From Streptomyces sp. WMMC940 (GTDB lineage: Bacteria; Actinomycetota; Actinomycetes; Streptomycetales; Streptomycetaceae): a DNA stretch of 64,000 bases. The notes beneath the pieces are model-generated. The model had not been told where the DNA came from. It saw nothing but the letters and a program-made list of their open reading frames with translations, and made no database searches. Numbering within the stretch: the stretch's first letter is position 1; every line of letters starts with the position of its first letter. The position numbers and the translations under genes were made by a program. Below, piece by piece: positions 54,592-63,817 of this stretch. The stretch spans positions 5,870,001 through 5,934,000 of the forward strand of contig NZ_JAPZBC010000001.1 of NCBI RefSeq assembly GCF_027460265.1, read 5' to 3'.

Positions 54592-54969
54592 ATGACGACC
54601 TTTGATCACTCAGTTGCCGGGCCTTCTTCTCCTTCGTTCGTCGTGCACATCCCGGACGCGGAGCTGGAGCCCGAGCCCCTCGACCCGGCGCAGATCGTCT
54701 CGGGGAACCCGGTGGTGACGGGCAAGGTGCTGTGGGAGTCCGAGGACGGGAAGCAGGTACGCGGCCTCTGGCAGATCACGCCCGGCGTGGTCACCGACAC
54801 CGAGGCCAACGAGCTGTTCGTCGTCGTGAGTGGACGCGCCACGGTCGAGGTCGAGGGCGGTGCCACGCTGGAGATCGGGCCGGGCGACGCCTGTGTCCTG
54901 CGGGAGGGCGACCGTACGACGTGGACCGTCCACGAGACGCTGCGCAAGGCCTACCACATCAGCCAGTGA
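54592..54969 (+). CDS. Small cupin (DUF861/cupin_3 type)
   Basis: A 125-residue single-domain cupin. The core GLWQITPGVVTDTEANELFVVVSGRATVEVEGG and IGPGDACVLREGDRTTWTVHETLRKAY corresponds to the two cupin motifs of the DUF861 family, in which the usual His metal ligands are largely replaced. Such proteins often bind small metabolites or are sugar-acid enzymes; the role here is unknown. A TAAGGT element ends eight bases before the ATG and there is no ribosome binding site, so translation may be leaderless. Divergent from the C39 gene. Confidence 0.87.
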   Translation: MTTFDHSVAGPSSPSFVVHIPDAELEPEPLDPAQIVSGNPVVTGKVLWESEDGKQVRGLWQITPGVVTDTEANELFVVVSGRATVEVEGGATLEIGPGDACVLREGDRTTWTVHETLRKAYHISQ

Positions 54970-54985
54970 CGGCGTCGGCGGGCGG

Positions 54986-56269
54986 TCAGTCCTCGGCCGC
55001 CGCGTCGCTGCGGGTGACGGCGCGGCGGACGGCGAGGGCCGCGAGCGGCAGCAGCAGACTCGCGCCGACGAGGTTGAGCAGACCGTAGCCTCCCTGCGCC
55101 ACGATCAGCCCCGCCATGACGCCGCCGATACCGGCTGCCGCGTTCATGGTCAGGTCCGACAGGCCCTGGGCCGCCGCCCGGGCGGGTCCCGGCACGGAGT
55201 CGGTGAGCAGGGCGGAGCCGGAGACCAGGCCCGCGGACCAGCCGAGGCCGAGCAGGAACAGACCCGCCGCGGTACGGCCGTGGCTCGCTCCCGCCGTGCC
55301 CGCGAGGAGCGCGGCGCAGGACAGCAGGCCCACGGAGAGTCCGATCACCGTCAGTCTGCCGAAGCGGTCGGACAGCACGCCCATCACCGGCGAGAACGCG
55401 TACATACCGGCGATGTGGCCGCTGATGACCAGGCCGATCAGTTGGATCCCCGCGCCGTGGTGGCTCAGCGCGACGGGGGTCATCGACATGATCGACACCA
55501 TTGCGGTGTGCGAGATCGCGACCGTGACGAGCGCCAGTCTGGCCCCGGCGGACTCCCGTACGGCACGGACCCCCGCACGCAGCGACCTCTCCTCCTCGTC
55601 CCCTTCCTCCGACGGCGCGAGTGCCCGGGCCGTCAGCAGCGGATCGGGCCGCAGCAGCAGGGCGACGACCACCGCCGCGATCAGGAAGACCCCGGCCGCC
55701 CAGACGAACGGCCCGGCGGCCTCGGGTATCCCGGACCCGGAGACACTCCGGCCCGCCGGTGCGGCGATGTTCGGTCCCAGGACCGCCCCGATCGTGGTCG
55801 CCCACACCACCAGGGAGATGGCGCGGGCGCGTCTCGTCGGCTCCGCCAGGTCCGCTGCGGCGAATCGCGCCTGGAGGTTCGCCGAGGAGGCGGCTCCGAA
55901 GGCCGCCATGCCCGTCAGCAGGAGCGGGAAGTTGCCGAGCACCGACGCGAGTACCACGACACCGGCCCCCGCGGACCCGATCACATAGGCCAGTACCAGC
56001 CCGGGACGCCGCCCGCGGGCGGTCATCAGCGCGGCGAGCGGAACGGACAGCAGTGCCGTGCCGGTGACCGTCGCGGTGGGGGCGAGGCCCGACAGGGCCT
56101 CCGACCCGCTGATCTGCTGGGCCAGTACGGCGGCCAGCGCGATGCCGGTCGCGACCCCGAGACCGCCGAGGATCTGGCTCGCGATCAGCACCGGAGTGAT
56201 CCGGCGGCGCAGGGCGGGCAGGTCCCTGGAGCCGGCGGCTATGGGCACGTCATGAGAGGTACTTGCCAC
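54986..56269 (-). CDS. MFS transporter
   Basis: A 427-residue major facilitator with about 12 hydrophobic helices. The loop 2-3 motif appears as AALMTARGRRPGLVLAYVIG and the second-half equivalent as GVLSDRFGRLTVIGLSVG. It fits the drug/metabolite efflux branch; no substrate can be read. The GTG at 56269 (VASTSHDVP) is proposed; GTG 56248 is an alternative and neither has a strong binding site. The frame extends further upstream only antisense to other sequence. It is convergent with the cupin gene. Confidence 0.88.
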   Translation of the reverse strand: MASTSHDVPIAAGSRDLPALRRRITPVLIASQILGGLGVATGIALAAVLAQQISGSEALSGLAPTATVTGTALLSVPLAALMTARGRRPGLVLAYVIGSAGAGVVVLASVLGNFPLLLTGMAAFGAASSANLQARFAAADLAEPTRRARAISLVVWATTIGAVLGPNIAAPAGRSVSGSGIPEAAGPFVWAAGVFLIAAVVVALLLRPDPLLTARALAPSEEGDEEERSLRAGVRAVRESAGARLALVTVAISHTAMVSIMSMTPVALSHHGAGIQLIGLVISGHIAGMYAFSPVMGVLSDRFGRLTVIGLSVGLLSCAALLAGTAGASHGRTAAGLFLLGLGWSAGLVSGSALLTDSVPGPARAAAQGLSDLTMNAAAGIGGVMAGLIVAQGGYGLLNLVGASLLLPLAALAVRRAVTRSDAAAED

Positions 56270-56358
56270 TGCCGCAGTCTGCCAGTGACATCGGCTCCAC
56301 GGCACCCCGGCCGTCGTGCCGCGGTGCCGTCGCACGCGGTCCGTGCGGCCCGGGCCGG

Positions 56359-56895
56359 TCAGAAGAGCGGCTGCGGCAGGACTCCTTCCAGCGCCAGCAG
56401 CTTCCGCTTGGTCTCGAGACCGCCGCCGAAACCGCCCAGGCCGCCGTCGTTCTCCACCACGCGGTGGCACGGCACCACCAGGGGCAGGGGGTTGGACCCC
56501 ATCGCCGCGCCCACCGCCTGGGCGGAGCCGGGCCGGCCCACCCGGTCGGCCAGCTCCCCGTACCCCACGACCGTGCCGTACGGCACCGTTTCCACGAGCT
56601 CGCGCAGTACCTGGCGGTTGAAGCCGGACGTCAGCGACCAGTCCAGCGGCAGCCCGAACTCCGAGCGCCGCCCCGCGAAGTACTCCGCGAGCCGGCGTAT
56701 CGGCTCGGCCAGCAGTCCCGAGCCCGGGGCGTCCTCGACCCCCCGGCGGCCCAGGCGGTCCGCGAGCCGGCCGACGGCTCTGGCCCGCACCGGCTCCCGG
56801 GCGTGGAAGACGACGCTCACCAGCCCGTCCTCGGTCGCGGCGAGCAGCAGCGGCCCGATGCCCGAGTCCACGACGGTCCACTCGAAGCTCTTCAT
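56359..56895 (-). CDS. ogt: Methylated-DNA-protein-cysteine methyltransferase
   Basis: A 178-residue suicide repair protein that takes alkyl groups from O6-methylguanine and O4-methylthymine. The acceptor Cys143 lies in PLVVPCHRVV; the helix-turn-helix YGELADRVGRPGSAQAVGAAMGSNP precedes it and GLGGFGGGLETKRKLLALEG follows. The start at 56895 (MKSFEWTVVDS) lies exactly seven bases after a damage-type promoter and has no ribosome binding site, so the message should be leaderless. Longer frames upstream are not coding in character. Confidence 0.94.
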   Translation of the reverse strand: MKSFEWTVVDSGIGPLLLAATEDGLVSVVFHAREPVRARAVGRLADRLGRRGVEDAPGSGLLAEPIRRLAEYFAGRRSEFGLPLDWSLTSGFNRQVLRELVETVPYGTVVGYGELADRVGRPGSAQAVGAAMGSNPLPLVVPCHRVVENDGGLGGFGGGLETKRKLLALEGVLPQPLF

Positions 56896-56902
56896 GCGGA
56901 CC

Positions 56903-56925
56903 ACCGTACGGCCGGGCACCGACAG
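56903..56925 (-). promoter_or_regulatory. DNA-damage (RecA-NDp/PafBC-type) promoter of ogt
   Basis: On the minus strand: CTGTCGGTG, eight bases, TACGGT, then seven bases to the ATG. It matches TTGTCRGTG-N8-TAnnnT except for the first base. Confidence 0.65.
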
Positions 56926-57386
56926 CCGCCCCGGCCTGTGGAAAACCCGGACCGGGCTCCCGGGCCGGTGCTCGGACCGCCGGGGCCCGGGCCGTGCGCA
57001 CCGGTCGGCCGCGGGCGGGTGCCCGGCCGCGGCACCCGGCACCCGGCACCCGGCGAACCTGCCGGCACGCCGTCGCGGCGGAGTCCGCCGAGGTCACCGC
57101 GCCGGGTCGGGCCGGCTCGGGTCGGGCCGCCCCGGGTCGGTTCGGTCGACTCGGTCGGTTCGGTCGACGTGCCATGGGCTCGCGGACCAATCACGTACGG
57201 TCACATGACGGACACAAGACGCTCGGAACCCTCGCGCCGCGGCTCCCGGTCCACGCTGTCCTCGCGGATGAATTCCCCTCCCGATCTTTGCTTGCCAGGG
57301 CGCTCGCCATACGCTCGCCCGGGACGGCCTTCTCGACGGGACGCACGAGGACACCTGGCGACACATGGGGCGAAGGGCATAGCGCG
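56926..57386. other. Non-coding region with short repeats upstream of the MHYT gene
   Basis: Repetitive GC-rich stretch: CCGGCACCCGG-like tandem units around 57033-57056 and two identical 16-mers GGTCGGTTCGGTCGAC at 57135-57150 and 57153-57168 (18-bp period). A promoter for the MHYT gene is suggested by TTGCTT (57288-57293), 16 bases, TACGCT (57310-57315). No gene is supported. Confidence 0.45.
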
Positions 57387-58268
57387 ATGCAGGGCACAGT
57401 GGACGGTTTCAGCCATGGGCTCGTCACACCCGTGGCCGCGTACCTCATGGCGTGCCTGGGGGGTGTGCTCGGGCTGCGCTGCACGACCAGGGCACTGCGG
57501 AGCGGGGGCGTCGTACGGCCGGGTTGGCTGGCGCTCGGCGCCGTCTCCATCGGTTCCGGGATCTGGACGATGCACTTCGTCGCCATGACGGGCTTCGCCG
57601 TGGACGGAGTGCCGATCCGCTACGACCCCGTGATCACCTTCGCCAGCCTCGGCGTCGCCGTCGTGATGACCGCGATCGGGACGTTCGTCGTCGGCCACCG
57701 CGGCGCGAACACGATGGCCCTGGTCACCGGAGGCATGATCACCGGCCTTGGCATCGCGACCGTGCACTACCTGGGCATGGCGGGCATGCGGCTCAGTGGG
57801 CGGATCGAGTACGACACCCCGACCGTGGCCCTGTCGGTGGTGATCGCCGTCGTGGCGGCGACGGCCGCGTTGTGGGCGGCGGTCTCGGTCCGCGGTTTCC
57901 TGTCGAGCCTCGGCGCCGGCCTGGTGATGGGTGTGGCGGTGAGCGGCATGCACTACACCGGCATGGCCGCCGTCACCGTCCATGTGCACGGTGCCGCCTC
58001 GCCGCCGGCCGACGGCGACAGCCCGCTCGCGCTCCTCGCCCCGATGCTGGTGGGGCCCGTGGTGTTCCTGGTCCTGGCGGCGTTGATCGTCGTGTCCGAC
58101 CCCGCGCTCCTCACGGGCGGCCCGGACCCACGGCACGCTCCTGCCGTGGGGCGCGCGGCCGCCGTGGGCGTGCCCGCGCAGCGCCGGCCCTCCCACGCCG
58201 AGCCGGCGAACCGGGCGGCGCCCACCCGAGAGGCCCGTCGCGGCGTCCAGCGGGCCCGCAGGCCCTGA
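57387..58268 (+). CDS. MHYT-domain membrane protein
   Basis: A 293-residue protein with seven hydrophobic helices and the three MHYT-type motifs: [19 protein letters not shown] and [13 protein letters not shown] domains are proposed copper- or gas-sensing membrane modules; they are usually fused to GGDEF/EAL or kinase domains, but this copy is stand-alone with a basic ~60-residue cytoplasmic tail. The ATG at 57387 follows GAAGGG. The output partner is unknown. Confidence 0.9.
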   Translation: MQGTVDGFSHGLVTPVAAYLMACLGGVLGLRCTTRALRSGGVVRPGWLALGAVSIGSGIWTMHFVAMTGFAVDGVPIRYDPVITFASLGVAVVMTAIGTFVVGHRGANTMALVTGGMITGLGIATVHYLGMAGMRLSGRIEYDTPTVALSVVIAVVAATAALWAAVSVRGFLSSLGAGLVMGVAVSGMHYTGMAAVTVHVHGAASPPADGDSPLALLAPMLVGPVVFLVLAALIVVSDPALLTGGPDPRHAPAVGRAAAVGVPAQRRPSHAEPANRAAPTREARRGVQRARRP

Positions 58269-58356
58269 CGGTCCCGCCCGTCGCGCCCCGGTGGCAGCTG
58301 CCGGGCGAGGCGGCCCCCGGGCCCGCCGCCCAGCCGTCGCGACCGGTCCGGGCCGG

Positions 58357-58379
58357 TTGTCAGTGGGGGGTCGTACGGT
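58357..58379 (+). promoter_or_regulatory. DNA-damage (RecA-NDp/PafBC-type) promoter of uvrB
   Basis: TTGTCAGTG (58357-58365), eight bases, TACGGT (58374-58379): a full match to TTGTCRGTG-N8-TAnnnT. Seven bases separate it from the uvrB ATG. Confidence 0.8.
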
Positions 58380-58386
58380 TGATGGC

Positions 58387-60537
58387 ATGCGGCCCGTTAC
58401 CGAGATCGAACGCACGATGGCGCCCTTCGAGGTCGTCAGTCCCTACAAGCCCAGTGGCGACCAGCCCGCGGCCATCGCCGAGCTCGACCGGCGCGTCCGC
58501 GCGGGCGAGAGGGACGTCGTCCTGCTGGGTGCGACCGGCACCGGCAAGTCGGCCACCACGGCCTGGATGATCGAGAAGCTCCAGCGCCCGACCCTCGTGA
58601 TGGCGCCGAACAAGACCCTGGCCGCCCAGTTGGCGAACGAGTTCCGGGAGCTCCTGCCGAACAACGCGGTCGAGTACTTCGTCTCGTACTACGACTACTA
58701 CCAGCCCGAGGCGTACGTCCCGCAGTCGGACACCTACATCGAGAAGGACTCCTCGATCAACGAGGAGGTGGAGCGGCTGCGCCACTCCGCGACGAACTCC
58801 CTGCTCACCCGCAGGGACGTCGTGGTGGTCGCCTCCGTCTCGTGCATCTACGGCCTCGGCACCCCGCAGGAGTACGTGGACCGCATGGTGCCGCTGCGGG
58901 TCGGCGACGAGATCGACCGCGACCGGCTGCTGCGCCGTTTCGTGGACATCCAGTACGCGCGCAACGACCTCGCCTTCACCCGTGGCACCTTCCGGGTCCG
59001 CGGCGACACCATCGAGATCTTCCCGGTGTACGAGGAGCTCGCCGTCCGGATCGAGATGTTCGGCGACGAGATCGAGGCGCTCTCCACGCTCCACCCGATC
59101 ACGGGCGAGGTGATCAGCGACGACAACGAGCTGTACGTCTTCCCGGCCAGTCACTACGTCGCCGGTCCGGAGCGCATGGAGAAGGCGATCACCGGAATCG
59201 AGCGGGAGCTCGAGGAGCGCCTCGCGGAGCTCGAGAAGCAGGGCAAGCTCCTGGAGGCCCAGCGGCTGCGCATGCGCACCACGTACGACATCGAGATGCT
59301 GCGCCAGATCGGCACCTGCTCCGGCGTGGAGAACTACTCGATGCACTTCGACGGCCGCCTCCCGGGCAGCGCGCCGAACACCCTTCTGGACTACTTCCCG
59401 GAGGACTTCCTCCTGGTCATCGACGAGTCCCACGTCACGGTCCCGCAGATCGGCGCCATGTACGAAGGTGACGCCTCCCGCAAGCGCACCCTCGTGGAGC
59501 ACGGCTTCCGGCTGCCCTCCGCGCTCGACAACCGGCCGCTGAAGTGGGAGGAGTTCCAGGAGCGGATCGGGCAGACCGTCTATCTGTCGGCGACCCCGGG
59601 CGCGTACGAACTCTCCCGCGCCGACGGCTCCGTCGAGCAGATCATCCGGCCCACCGGCCTCGTCGACCCGGAGGTCGTCGTCAAGCCCACCGAGGGCCAG
59701 ATCGACGACCTCGTGCACGAGATCCGCACGCGCACCGAGAAGGACGAGCGCGTCCTCGTCACCACACTCACCAAGAAGATGGCCGAGGACCTGACGGACT
59801 ACTTCCTGGAGCTGGGCGTCCGGGTCCGCTATCTGCACAGCGACGTGGACACGCTCCGCCGGATCGAGCTGCTGCGCGAACTGCGCGCCGGTGAGTACGA
59901 CGTCCTGGTCGGCATCAACCTCCTCCGGGAGGGCCTCGACCTCCCCGAGGTGTCGCTGGTGGCGATCCTCGACGCCGACAAGGAGGGATTCCTGCGCTCC
60001 GGCACCTCTCTGATCCAGACCATCGGCCGCGCGGCGCGCAATGTGTCCGGACAGGTCCACATGTACGCCGACAAGATCACTCCGGCGATGGAGAAGGCGA
60101 TCGAGGAGACCAACCGGCGCCGGGCCAAGCAGATCGCGTACAACGAGGCGAACGGCATCGACCCGCAGCCGCTCCGCAAGAAGATCAACGACATCGTCGC
60201 CACCATCGCCCGCGAGGAGGTCGACACCGAGCAGCTTCTCGGCACCGGCTATCGGCAGGGCAAGGACGGCAAGGGAGCCAAGGCGCCCGTCCCTTCGCTG
60301 GCCGCGCACGCCGTCAAGGGCGCCGACGCCAAGGCGGGCAAGGCCGGGAAGGCAGGCAAGGGTGCGATCACCAGCGACCGGCCGGCCGCCGAACTGGCCG
60401 GGATCATCGAGGAGATGACGGATCGGATGCGAGCCGCGGCGGCGGAGCTCCAGTTCGAGGTGGCCGCGCGGTTGCGGGACGAGGTGGGCGAACTGAAGAA
60501 GGAGCTGCGGCAGATGAAGGAAGCCGGTATCGCCTGA
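58387..60537 (+). CDS. uvrB: Excinuclease ABC subunit B
   Basis: A 716-residue UvrB, the damage-verifying helicase of nucleotide excision repair. Walker A GATGTGKS with Lys54, the beta-hairpin region [21 protein letters not shown] (shown as [10 protein letters not shown] and DTYIEKD), DESHVTVPQ, and QTIGRAARN of motif VI are intact. A Lys/Ala/Gly-rich linker ([11 protein letters not shown]) precedes the C-terminal UVR domain ([21 protein letters not shown]) that contacts UvrC. The ATG at 58387 is leaderless, seven bases after a full-match damage promoter; MAPFEVV at 58417 is an alternative start. Confidence 0.97.
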   Translation: MRPVTEIERTMAPFEVVSPYKPSGDQPAAIAELDRRVRAGERDVVLLGATGTGKSATTAWMIEKLQRPTLVMAPNKTLAAQLANEFRELLPNNAVEYFVSYYDYYQPEAYVPQSDTYIEKDSSINEEVERLRHSATNSLLTRRDVVVVASVSCIYGLGTPQEYVDRMVPLRVGDEIDRDRLLRRFVDIQYARNDLAFTRGTFRVRGDTIEIFPVYEELAVRIEMFGDEIEALSTLHPITGEVISDDNELYVFPASHYVAGPERMEKAITGIERELEERLAELEKQGKLLEAQRLRMRTTYDIEMLRQIGTCSGVENYSMHFDGRLPGSAPNTLLDYFPEDFLLVIDESHVTVPQIGAMYEGDASRKRTLVEHGFRLPSALDNRPLKWEEFQERIGQTVYLSATPGAYELSRADGSVEQIIRPTGLVDPEVVVKPTEGQIDDLVHEIRTRTEKDERVLVTTLTKKMAEDLTDYFLELGVRVRYLHSDVDTLRRIELLRELRAGEYDVLVGINLLREGLDLPEVSLVAILDADKEGFLRSGTSLIQTIGRAARNVSGQVHMYADKITPAMEKAIEETNRRRAKQIAYNEANGIDPQPLRKKINDIVATIAREEVDTEQLLGTGYRQGKDGKGAKAPVPSLAAHAVKGADAKAGKAGKAGKGAITSDRPAAELAGIIEEMTDRMRAAAAELQFEVAARLRDEVGELKKELRQMKEAGIA

Positions 60538-60686
60538 GCCGGGCCGGTGCCATCCGGGCCGCGGCCAGTGTCTCAACACCGCCACAAAAACACACCAAGT
60601 CTGCTGCGCGGTCCGAGCGACTGCGTAGGGTGCAGGCAACCGCACACACGGACGGTTGCGGGGGAACCATGGAGAGGGGACAGCGC

Positions 60687-61301
60687 GTGGTGGACGTATC
60701 CAAGGGCAATGCGCCCGGGGGTCCCGGCGTCAATCTGACCAAGGGACAGGCCATCAGCCTGGAGAAGAAGGGCGGCGGCACCCTCACCGCGGTGCGGATG
60801 GGCCTCGGCTGGCAGGCGGCCCCCCGCCGGGGGCTGTTCGGGTCGCGCACCCGGGAGATCGACCTGGACGCCTCCGCGGTGCTCTTCGCCGACAAGCAGC
60901 CGGTGGACGTGGTCTTCTTCCGGCACCTCGTGAGCGACGACGGCTCGGTCCGCCACACCGGCGACAACCTGGTCGGCGGTGCCGGCCAGGGCGGCGACGA
61001 CGAGGCGATCCTCGTCGATCTGCAGCGGGTGCCGGTGCACATCGACCAGATCGTCTTCACCGTCAACTCCTTCACGGGCCAGACCTTCCAGGAAGTGCAG
61101 AACGCCTTCTGCCGCATCGTGGACGAGACCAACGGCCAGGAACTCGCCCGTTACACGCTGGACGGCGGCGGCCAGTACACCGCCCAGATCATGGCCAAGG
61201 TGCACCGCGCCGGCTCCGGCTGGCAGATGACCGCCCTGGGCAACCCGGCCAACGGCCGTACGTTCCAGGACCTGATGCCGTCGATCCTGCCGCACCTGTA
61301 G
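60687..61301 (+). CDS. TerD-family protein
   Basis: A ~204-residue TerD-domain protein. The text VDVSKGNAPGGPGVNLTKGQAISL, then REIDLDASAVLFADKQPVDVVFF, HTGDNLVGGAGQGGDDEAILVDLQRVP, and IVFTVNSFTGQTFQEVQNAFCRIVD carries the Asp residues that bind calcium in TerD proteins. These take part in tellurite/stress phenotypes whose mechanism is unclear. The start is uncertain: GTG 60687 after GAGGGGA, or ATG 60669 after GGGGGAA. It begins a ter-type cluster of three same-strand genes. Confidence 0.92.
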   Translation: MVDVSKGNAPGGPGVNLTKGQAISLEKKGGGTLTAVRMGLGWQAAPRRGLFGSRTREIDLDASAVLFADKQPVDVVFFRHLVSDDGSVRHTGDNLVGGAGQGGDDEAILVDLQRVPVHIDQIVFTVNSFTGQTFQEVQNAFCRIVDETNGQELARYTLDGGGQYTAQIMAKVHRAGSGWQMTALGNPANGRTFQDLMPSILPHL

Positions 61302-61421
61302 GCGCGCGGGCGGATCGGTCCGCGCCAGCGGACACGGCGGCGCCCGCCGTGACCGCGCGGCTCCCGGGGGCGAGCAGGCCGCCGGGAGCCGCTCAGCACA
61401 CCACCGAGGGGGACAGAGGCG

Positions 61422-63380
61422 ATGACGGCCGAGCTGGTCAGGGGGCAGAACCATCCCTTGCCCCACACCCGACTCGAGATCCGGGTGTCCGCCGGCAAAC
61501 CGGTCGTGGCCGCAGCCGCGTTGAGCGACGAGGACGGCCGGGTCCCGGGCACCGAGTGGGTCGCCCACCCCGCACAGCCGGCCCTGCCCGGCGTCGAGGT
61601 CTCCCGCCAGGCCACCGCGGACCATCTGCTGGCCGTCGACCTGAACGCCGTACCCGCCTCCGCGCACCGGGTGACGGTGCTGCTGGCGCTGCCCATGGGA
61701 CCGGGGCGCCCCGTACGCTTCGGGGCCGTCGCCGCCCCGTTCGTCTCCGTCGGCCCCCCGGACGGCGACGAGATCGCGAGCTACACCGTCACCGGCCTGG
61801 ACACCGAGTCCGCCGTCGTGGCCCTGGAGCTGTACCGCCGCCAGGGGGCCTGGAAGGTCCGCGCCGTCGGCCAGGGGTACGCGGGCGGTCTCGCCGCCTG
61901 CCTCACCGACCAGGGCCTCGACCGCGCCGGCGAACTCGCCGCGGTCGTCCACGAGGCCGTCGCGCCCGGCCTCTCGCGCACTCTCGGCACGCCGCCGCCC
62001 CGGACGACGGAGGTGCGGCACAACGCGGCCGCGGCCGCCACCGCGGGCGACACCGGCCCCTCTTCCGACCCCGGCCCGGCACCGGACGCCGCCTCGGGTA
62101 CGGGTCCGCGGACGTCGGGCCCGGCGACGCCGCAGCCGCCGGCCCAGACGCACGGGGGGCCCGTCAACTACACGCACCCGCGCAGGCAGTCCTCCGCGCC
62201 GCCGCCTCCGCCCCCGGCCGCGCCGCCCGCCGGGCCCGGCCGGCCGCCGGTGCCCGTCGCGGGCGACGCCACCGGCTGGTCCATGGAGGAGCGGCTTTAC
62301 AACCAGGTCTGGGGCATGTTCGAGGACCTGGCCCGGACGACGGCCGCCTACCGCAGCGCGGTGGACTTCGCCGACTCACGGCTCGACCAGGAGCTCGACC
62401 GCGCCCTGTCCGACCCGCGCAGCCGGATCGCCGGCGCGGGGGACGGCGCCCGTGAGGCGGCCCGTGCCAGGCACGAGGAGCTGACGGGACGCGCCCGGGA
62501 GGCCCTCGACCGCGACCTGGCCCAGCTGGCCGCGGAGTGCGAGGTCGTCGAGCCCGCCCTGCCACCGGCGTTCGCCCGCTGGGACAGCCCGGTCTGGCAC
62601 GGCTACCGCGTCCCGATGGAGATCCCCATGGCCCTCCGTCTCGGCGACCTCCACCTCCCCGAGCGGCCCGAGCTCCGGATCCCGATGCTGGTCCGGCTGC
62701 CGCTGGAACGCGGGCTGTGGGTGGACAGCGGCCGGGGCACGTCGGAAGCCGCCGTGACGCTGGACGAGGCGCGGCTGCGCACCCTCGCCGTGGACAGCGC
62801 GGTCGCCCACGCGGCCCGGCTGCTCGCGGTCCATCCGGCCGGGGAGTTCACCGTGCACGTCATCGACCCCGCGGGTTCGGCGGCGCGTTCACTGGCCCCG
62901 CTGGTGCGGTCGGGCGTGCTGGACGGGCGGCCGGCGGCCGGGGCCCAGAGCGTCTCCACGGTGCTGGCGAAGCTCACGCAGCGCGTGGACCTGGTGCAGA
63001 TGGCCGTGCGCGGGGGCGCGGCCGACGCACTTCCGCCGGACCTGGACACCGCTCAGCAACTGCTGATCGTCAATGACTTCCCGCACGGTTTCGACGACCG
63101 CGCCGTCACACAGCTCCGCTACCTCGCCGACGAGGGGCCCGCGGTCGGGGTCCATCTGCTGATGGTCGCCGACCGGGAGGACGCCTCCGCGTACGGGCCG
63201 GTGCTCGACCCGCTCTGGCGCTCGCTGCTGCGGATCACCCCGGTCCCGGACGACCACCTGGCCGATCCATGGGTCCAGCACTCCTGGACGTACGAACCGC
63301 CGTCGGTGCCGGAGGGCAGCGATGTGCTCGGGCTGGTGCTGGCGAAGGTCGCGGAGGCGCGGCGCACCCTGCGCCGCTGA
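61422..63380 (+). CDS. TerD-domain protein fused to a large C-terminal region (degenerate FtsK-like?)
   Basis: A 652-residue protein. Residues ~1-185 are a TerD-like domain (HTRLEIRVSAGKPVVAAAALSDEDGRV, then LDTESAVVALELYRRQGAWKVRAVGQGYAGGLAA). Residues ~190-285 are a Pro/Ala/Thr linker. Residues ~290-380 are helical, and ~400-652 read like the strand order of a HerA/FtsK ATPase: RIPMLVRLPLERGLWVDSG where a P-loop would lie, EFTVHVIDPAGSAARSL, and QQLLIVNDFPHGFDDRAV at the Walker B position. The P-loop Gly-Lys-Ser is missing, so it is probably not an ATPase. No transmembrane segment. The ATPase comparison is by eye and uncertain; the TerD part is firmer. Confidence 0.8.
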   Translation: MTAELVRGQNHPLPHTRLEIRVSAGKPVVAAAALSDEDGRVPGTEWVAHPAQPALPGVEVSRQATADHLLAVDLNAVPASAHRVTVLLALPMGPGRPVRFGAVAAPFVSVGPPDGDEIASYTVTGLDTESAVVALELYRRQGAWKVRAVGQGYAGGLAACLTDQGLDRAGELAAVVHEAVAPGLSRTLGTPPPRTTEVRHNAAAAATAGDTGPSSDPGPAPDAASGTGPRTSGPATPQPPAQTHGGPVNYTHPRRQSSAPPPPPPAAPPAGPGRPPVPVAGDATGWSMEERLYNQVWGMFEDLARTTAAYRSAVDFADSRLDQELDRALSDPRSRIAGAGDGAREAARARHEELTGRAREALDRDLAQLAAECEVVEPALPPAFARWDSPVWHGYRVPMEIPMALRLGDLHLPERPELRIPMLVRLPLERGLWVDSGRGTSEAAVTLDEARLRTLAVDSAVAHAARLLAVHPAGEFTVHVIDPAGSAARSLAPLVRSGVLDGRPAAGAQSVSTVLAKLTQRVDLVQMAVRGGAADALPPDLDTAQQLLIVNDFPHGFDDRAVTQLRYLADEGPAVGVHLLMVADREDASAYGPVLDPLWRSLLRITPVPDDHLADPWVQHSWTYEPPSVPEGSDVLGLVLAKVAEARRTLRR

Positions 63381-63381
63381 C

Positions 63382-63447
63382 CCGCGGCGGCGGGGCGCAT
63401 GTGGCGCTGATCCGCGGCGGCGGGGCGCATGTGGCGCTGATCCGCGG
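63382..63447. repeat. 30-bp tandem repeat after the TerD-fusion gene
   Basis: Two perfect 30-bp units (63382-63411, 63412-63441) plus six bases of a third. The first begins two bases after the stop codon of the preceding gene. Confidence 0.88.
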
Positions 63448-63618
63448 AGGCCGGCGCGGTCCGGACCCGCGCGCCACCGGCCTGCTCGCGGGGCACCGCT
63501 CCACCGCTGTGCTGCCCCCGCCGTGAGCCGCCCCGTGCCGCCCGCACCGTCCGCCCCTCGGGACGATTGCGGACTCGCCTTGCTGATCTGCGACTTTGAC
63601 CCTCCATTACCCTCGCCT

Positions 63619-63647
63619 TTACCTTTCTTTGGTCTTTCGGGTAGTGT
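63619..63647 (+). promoter_or_regulatory. Candidate terC promoter
   Basis: TTACCT (63619-63624), 17 bases, TAGTGT (63642-63647) in an AT-rich patch; transcription would begin at about 63654, the 5' edge of the riboswitch. A second possible -35, TTGACC, is at 63596-63601. Confidence 0.4.
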
Positions 63648-63653
63648 TTCCCG

Positions 63654-63775
63654 CGCGGAGGGGAGTACTCCCACCTGCGGCGTGCCCGTCAGTACGGACC
63701 GACAGACCCAGAGCGGTCCCGGGGCGCCGGCCCGCGGTTCGGCGACCAGCCACCCGGGTGGAAGAGACCTCCGGC
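63654..63775 (+). promoter_or_regulatory. yybP-ykoY manganese riboswitch upstream of terC
   Basis: The two conserved halves of the yybP-ykoY aptamer are visible: GGAGGGGAGTA (63657-63667), whose GGGGAGTA is the L1 metal-site loop, and AGAGACCTCC (63763-63772), whose GAGACC is the L3 loop. The closing stem CGGAGG (63656-63661) pairs with CCTCCG (63768-63773). Between them are stems of the expected number. The family senses Mn2+ and often precedes TerC/Alx-type membrane proteins and MntP, as here. The expression platform should lie in 63776-63817, before the GGAGG ribosome binding site. Confidence 0.8.
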
Positions 63776-63817
63776 AGCGACGACGCTGGTGAGTAGCCGT
63801 ACGACGCCGGAGGCGCA

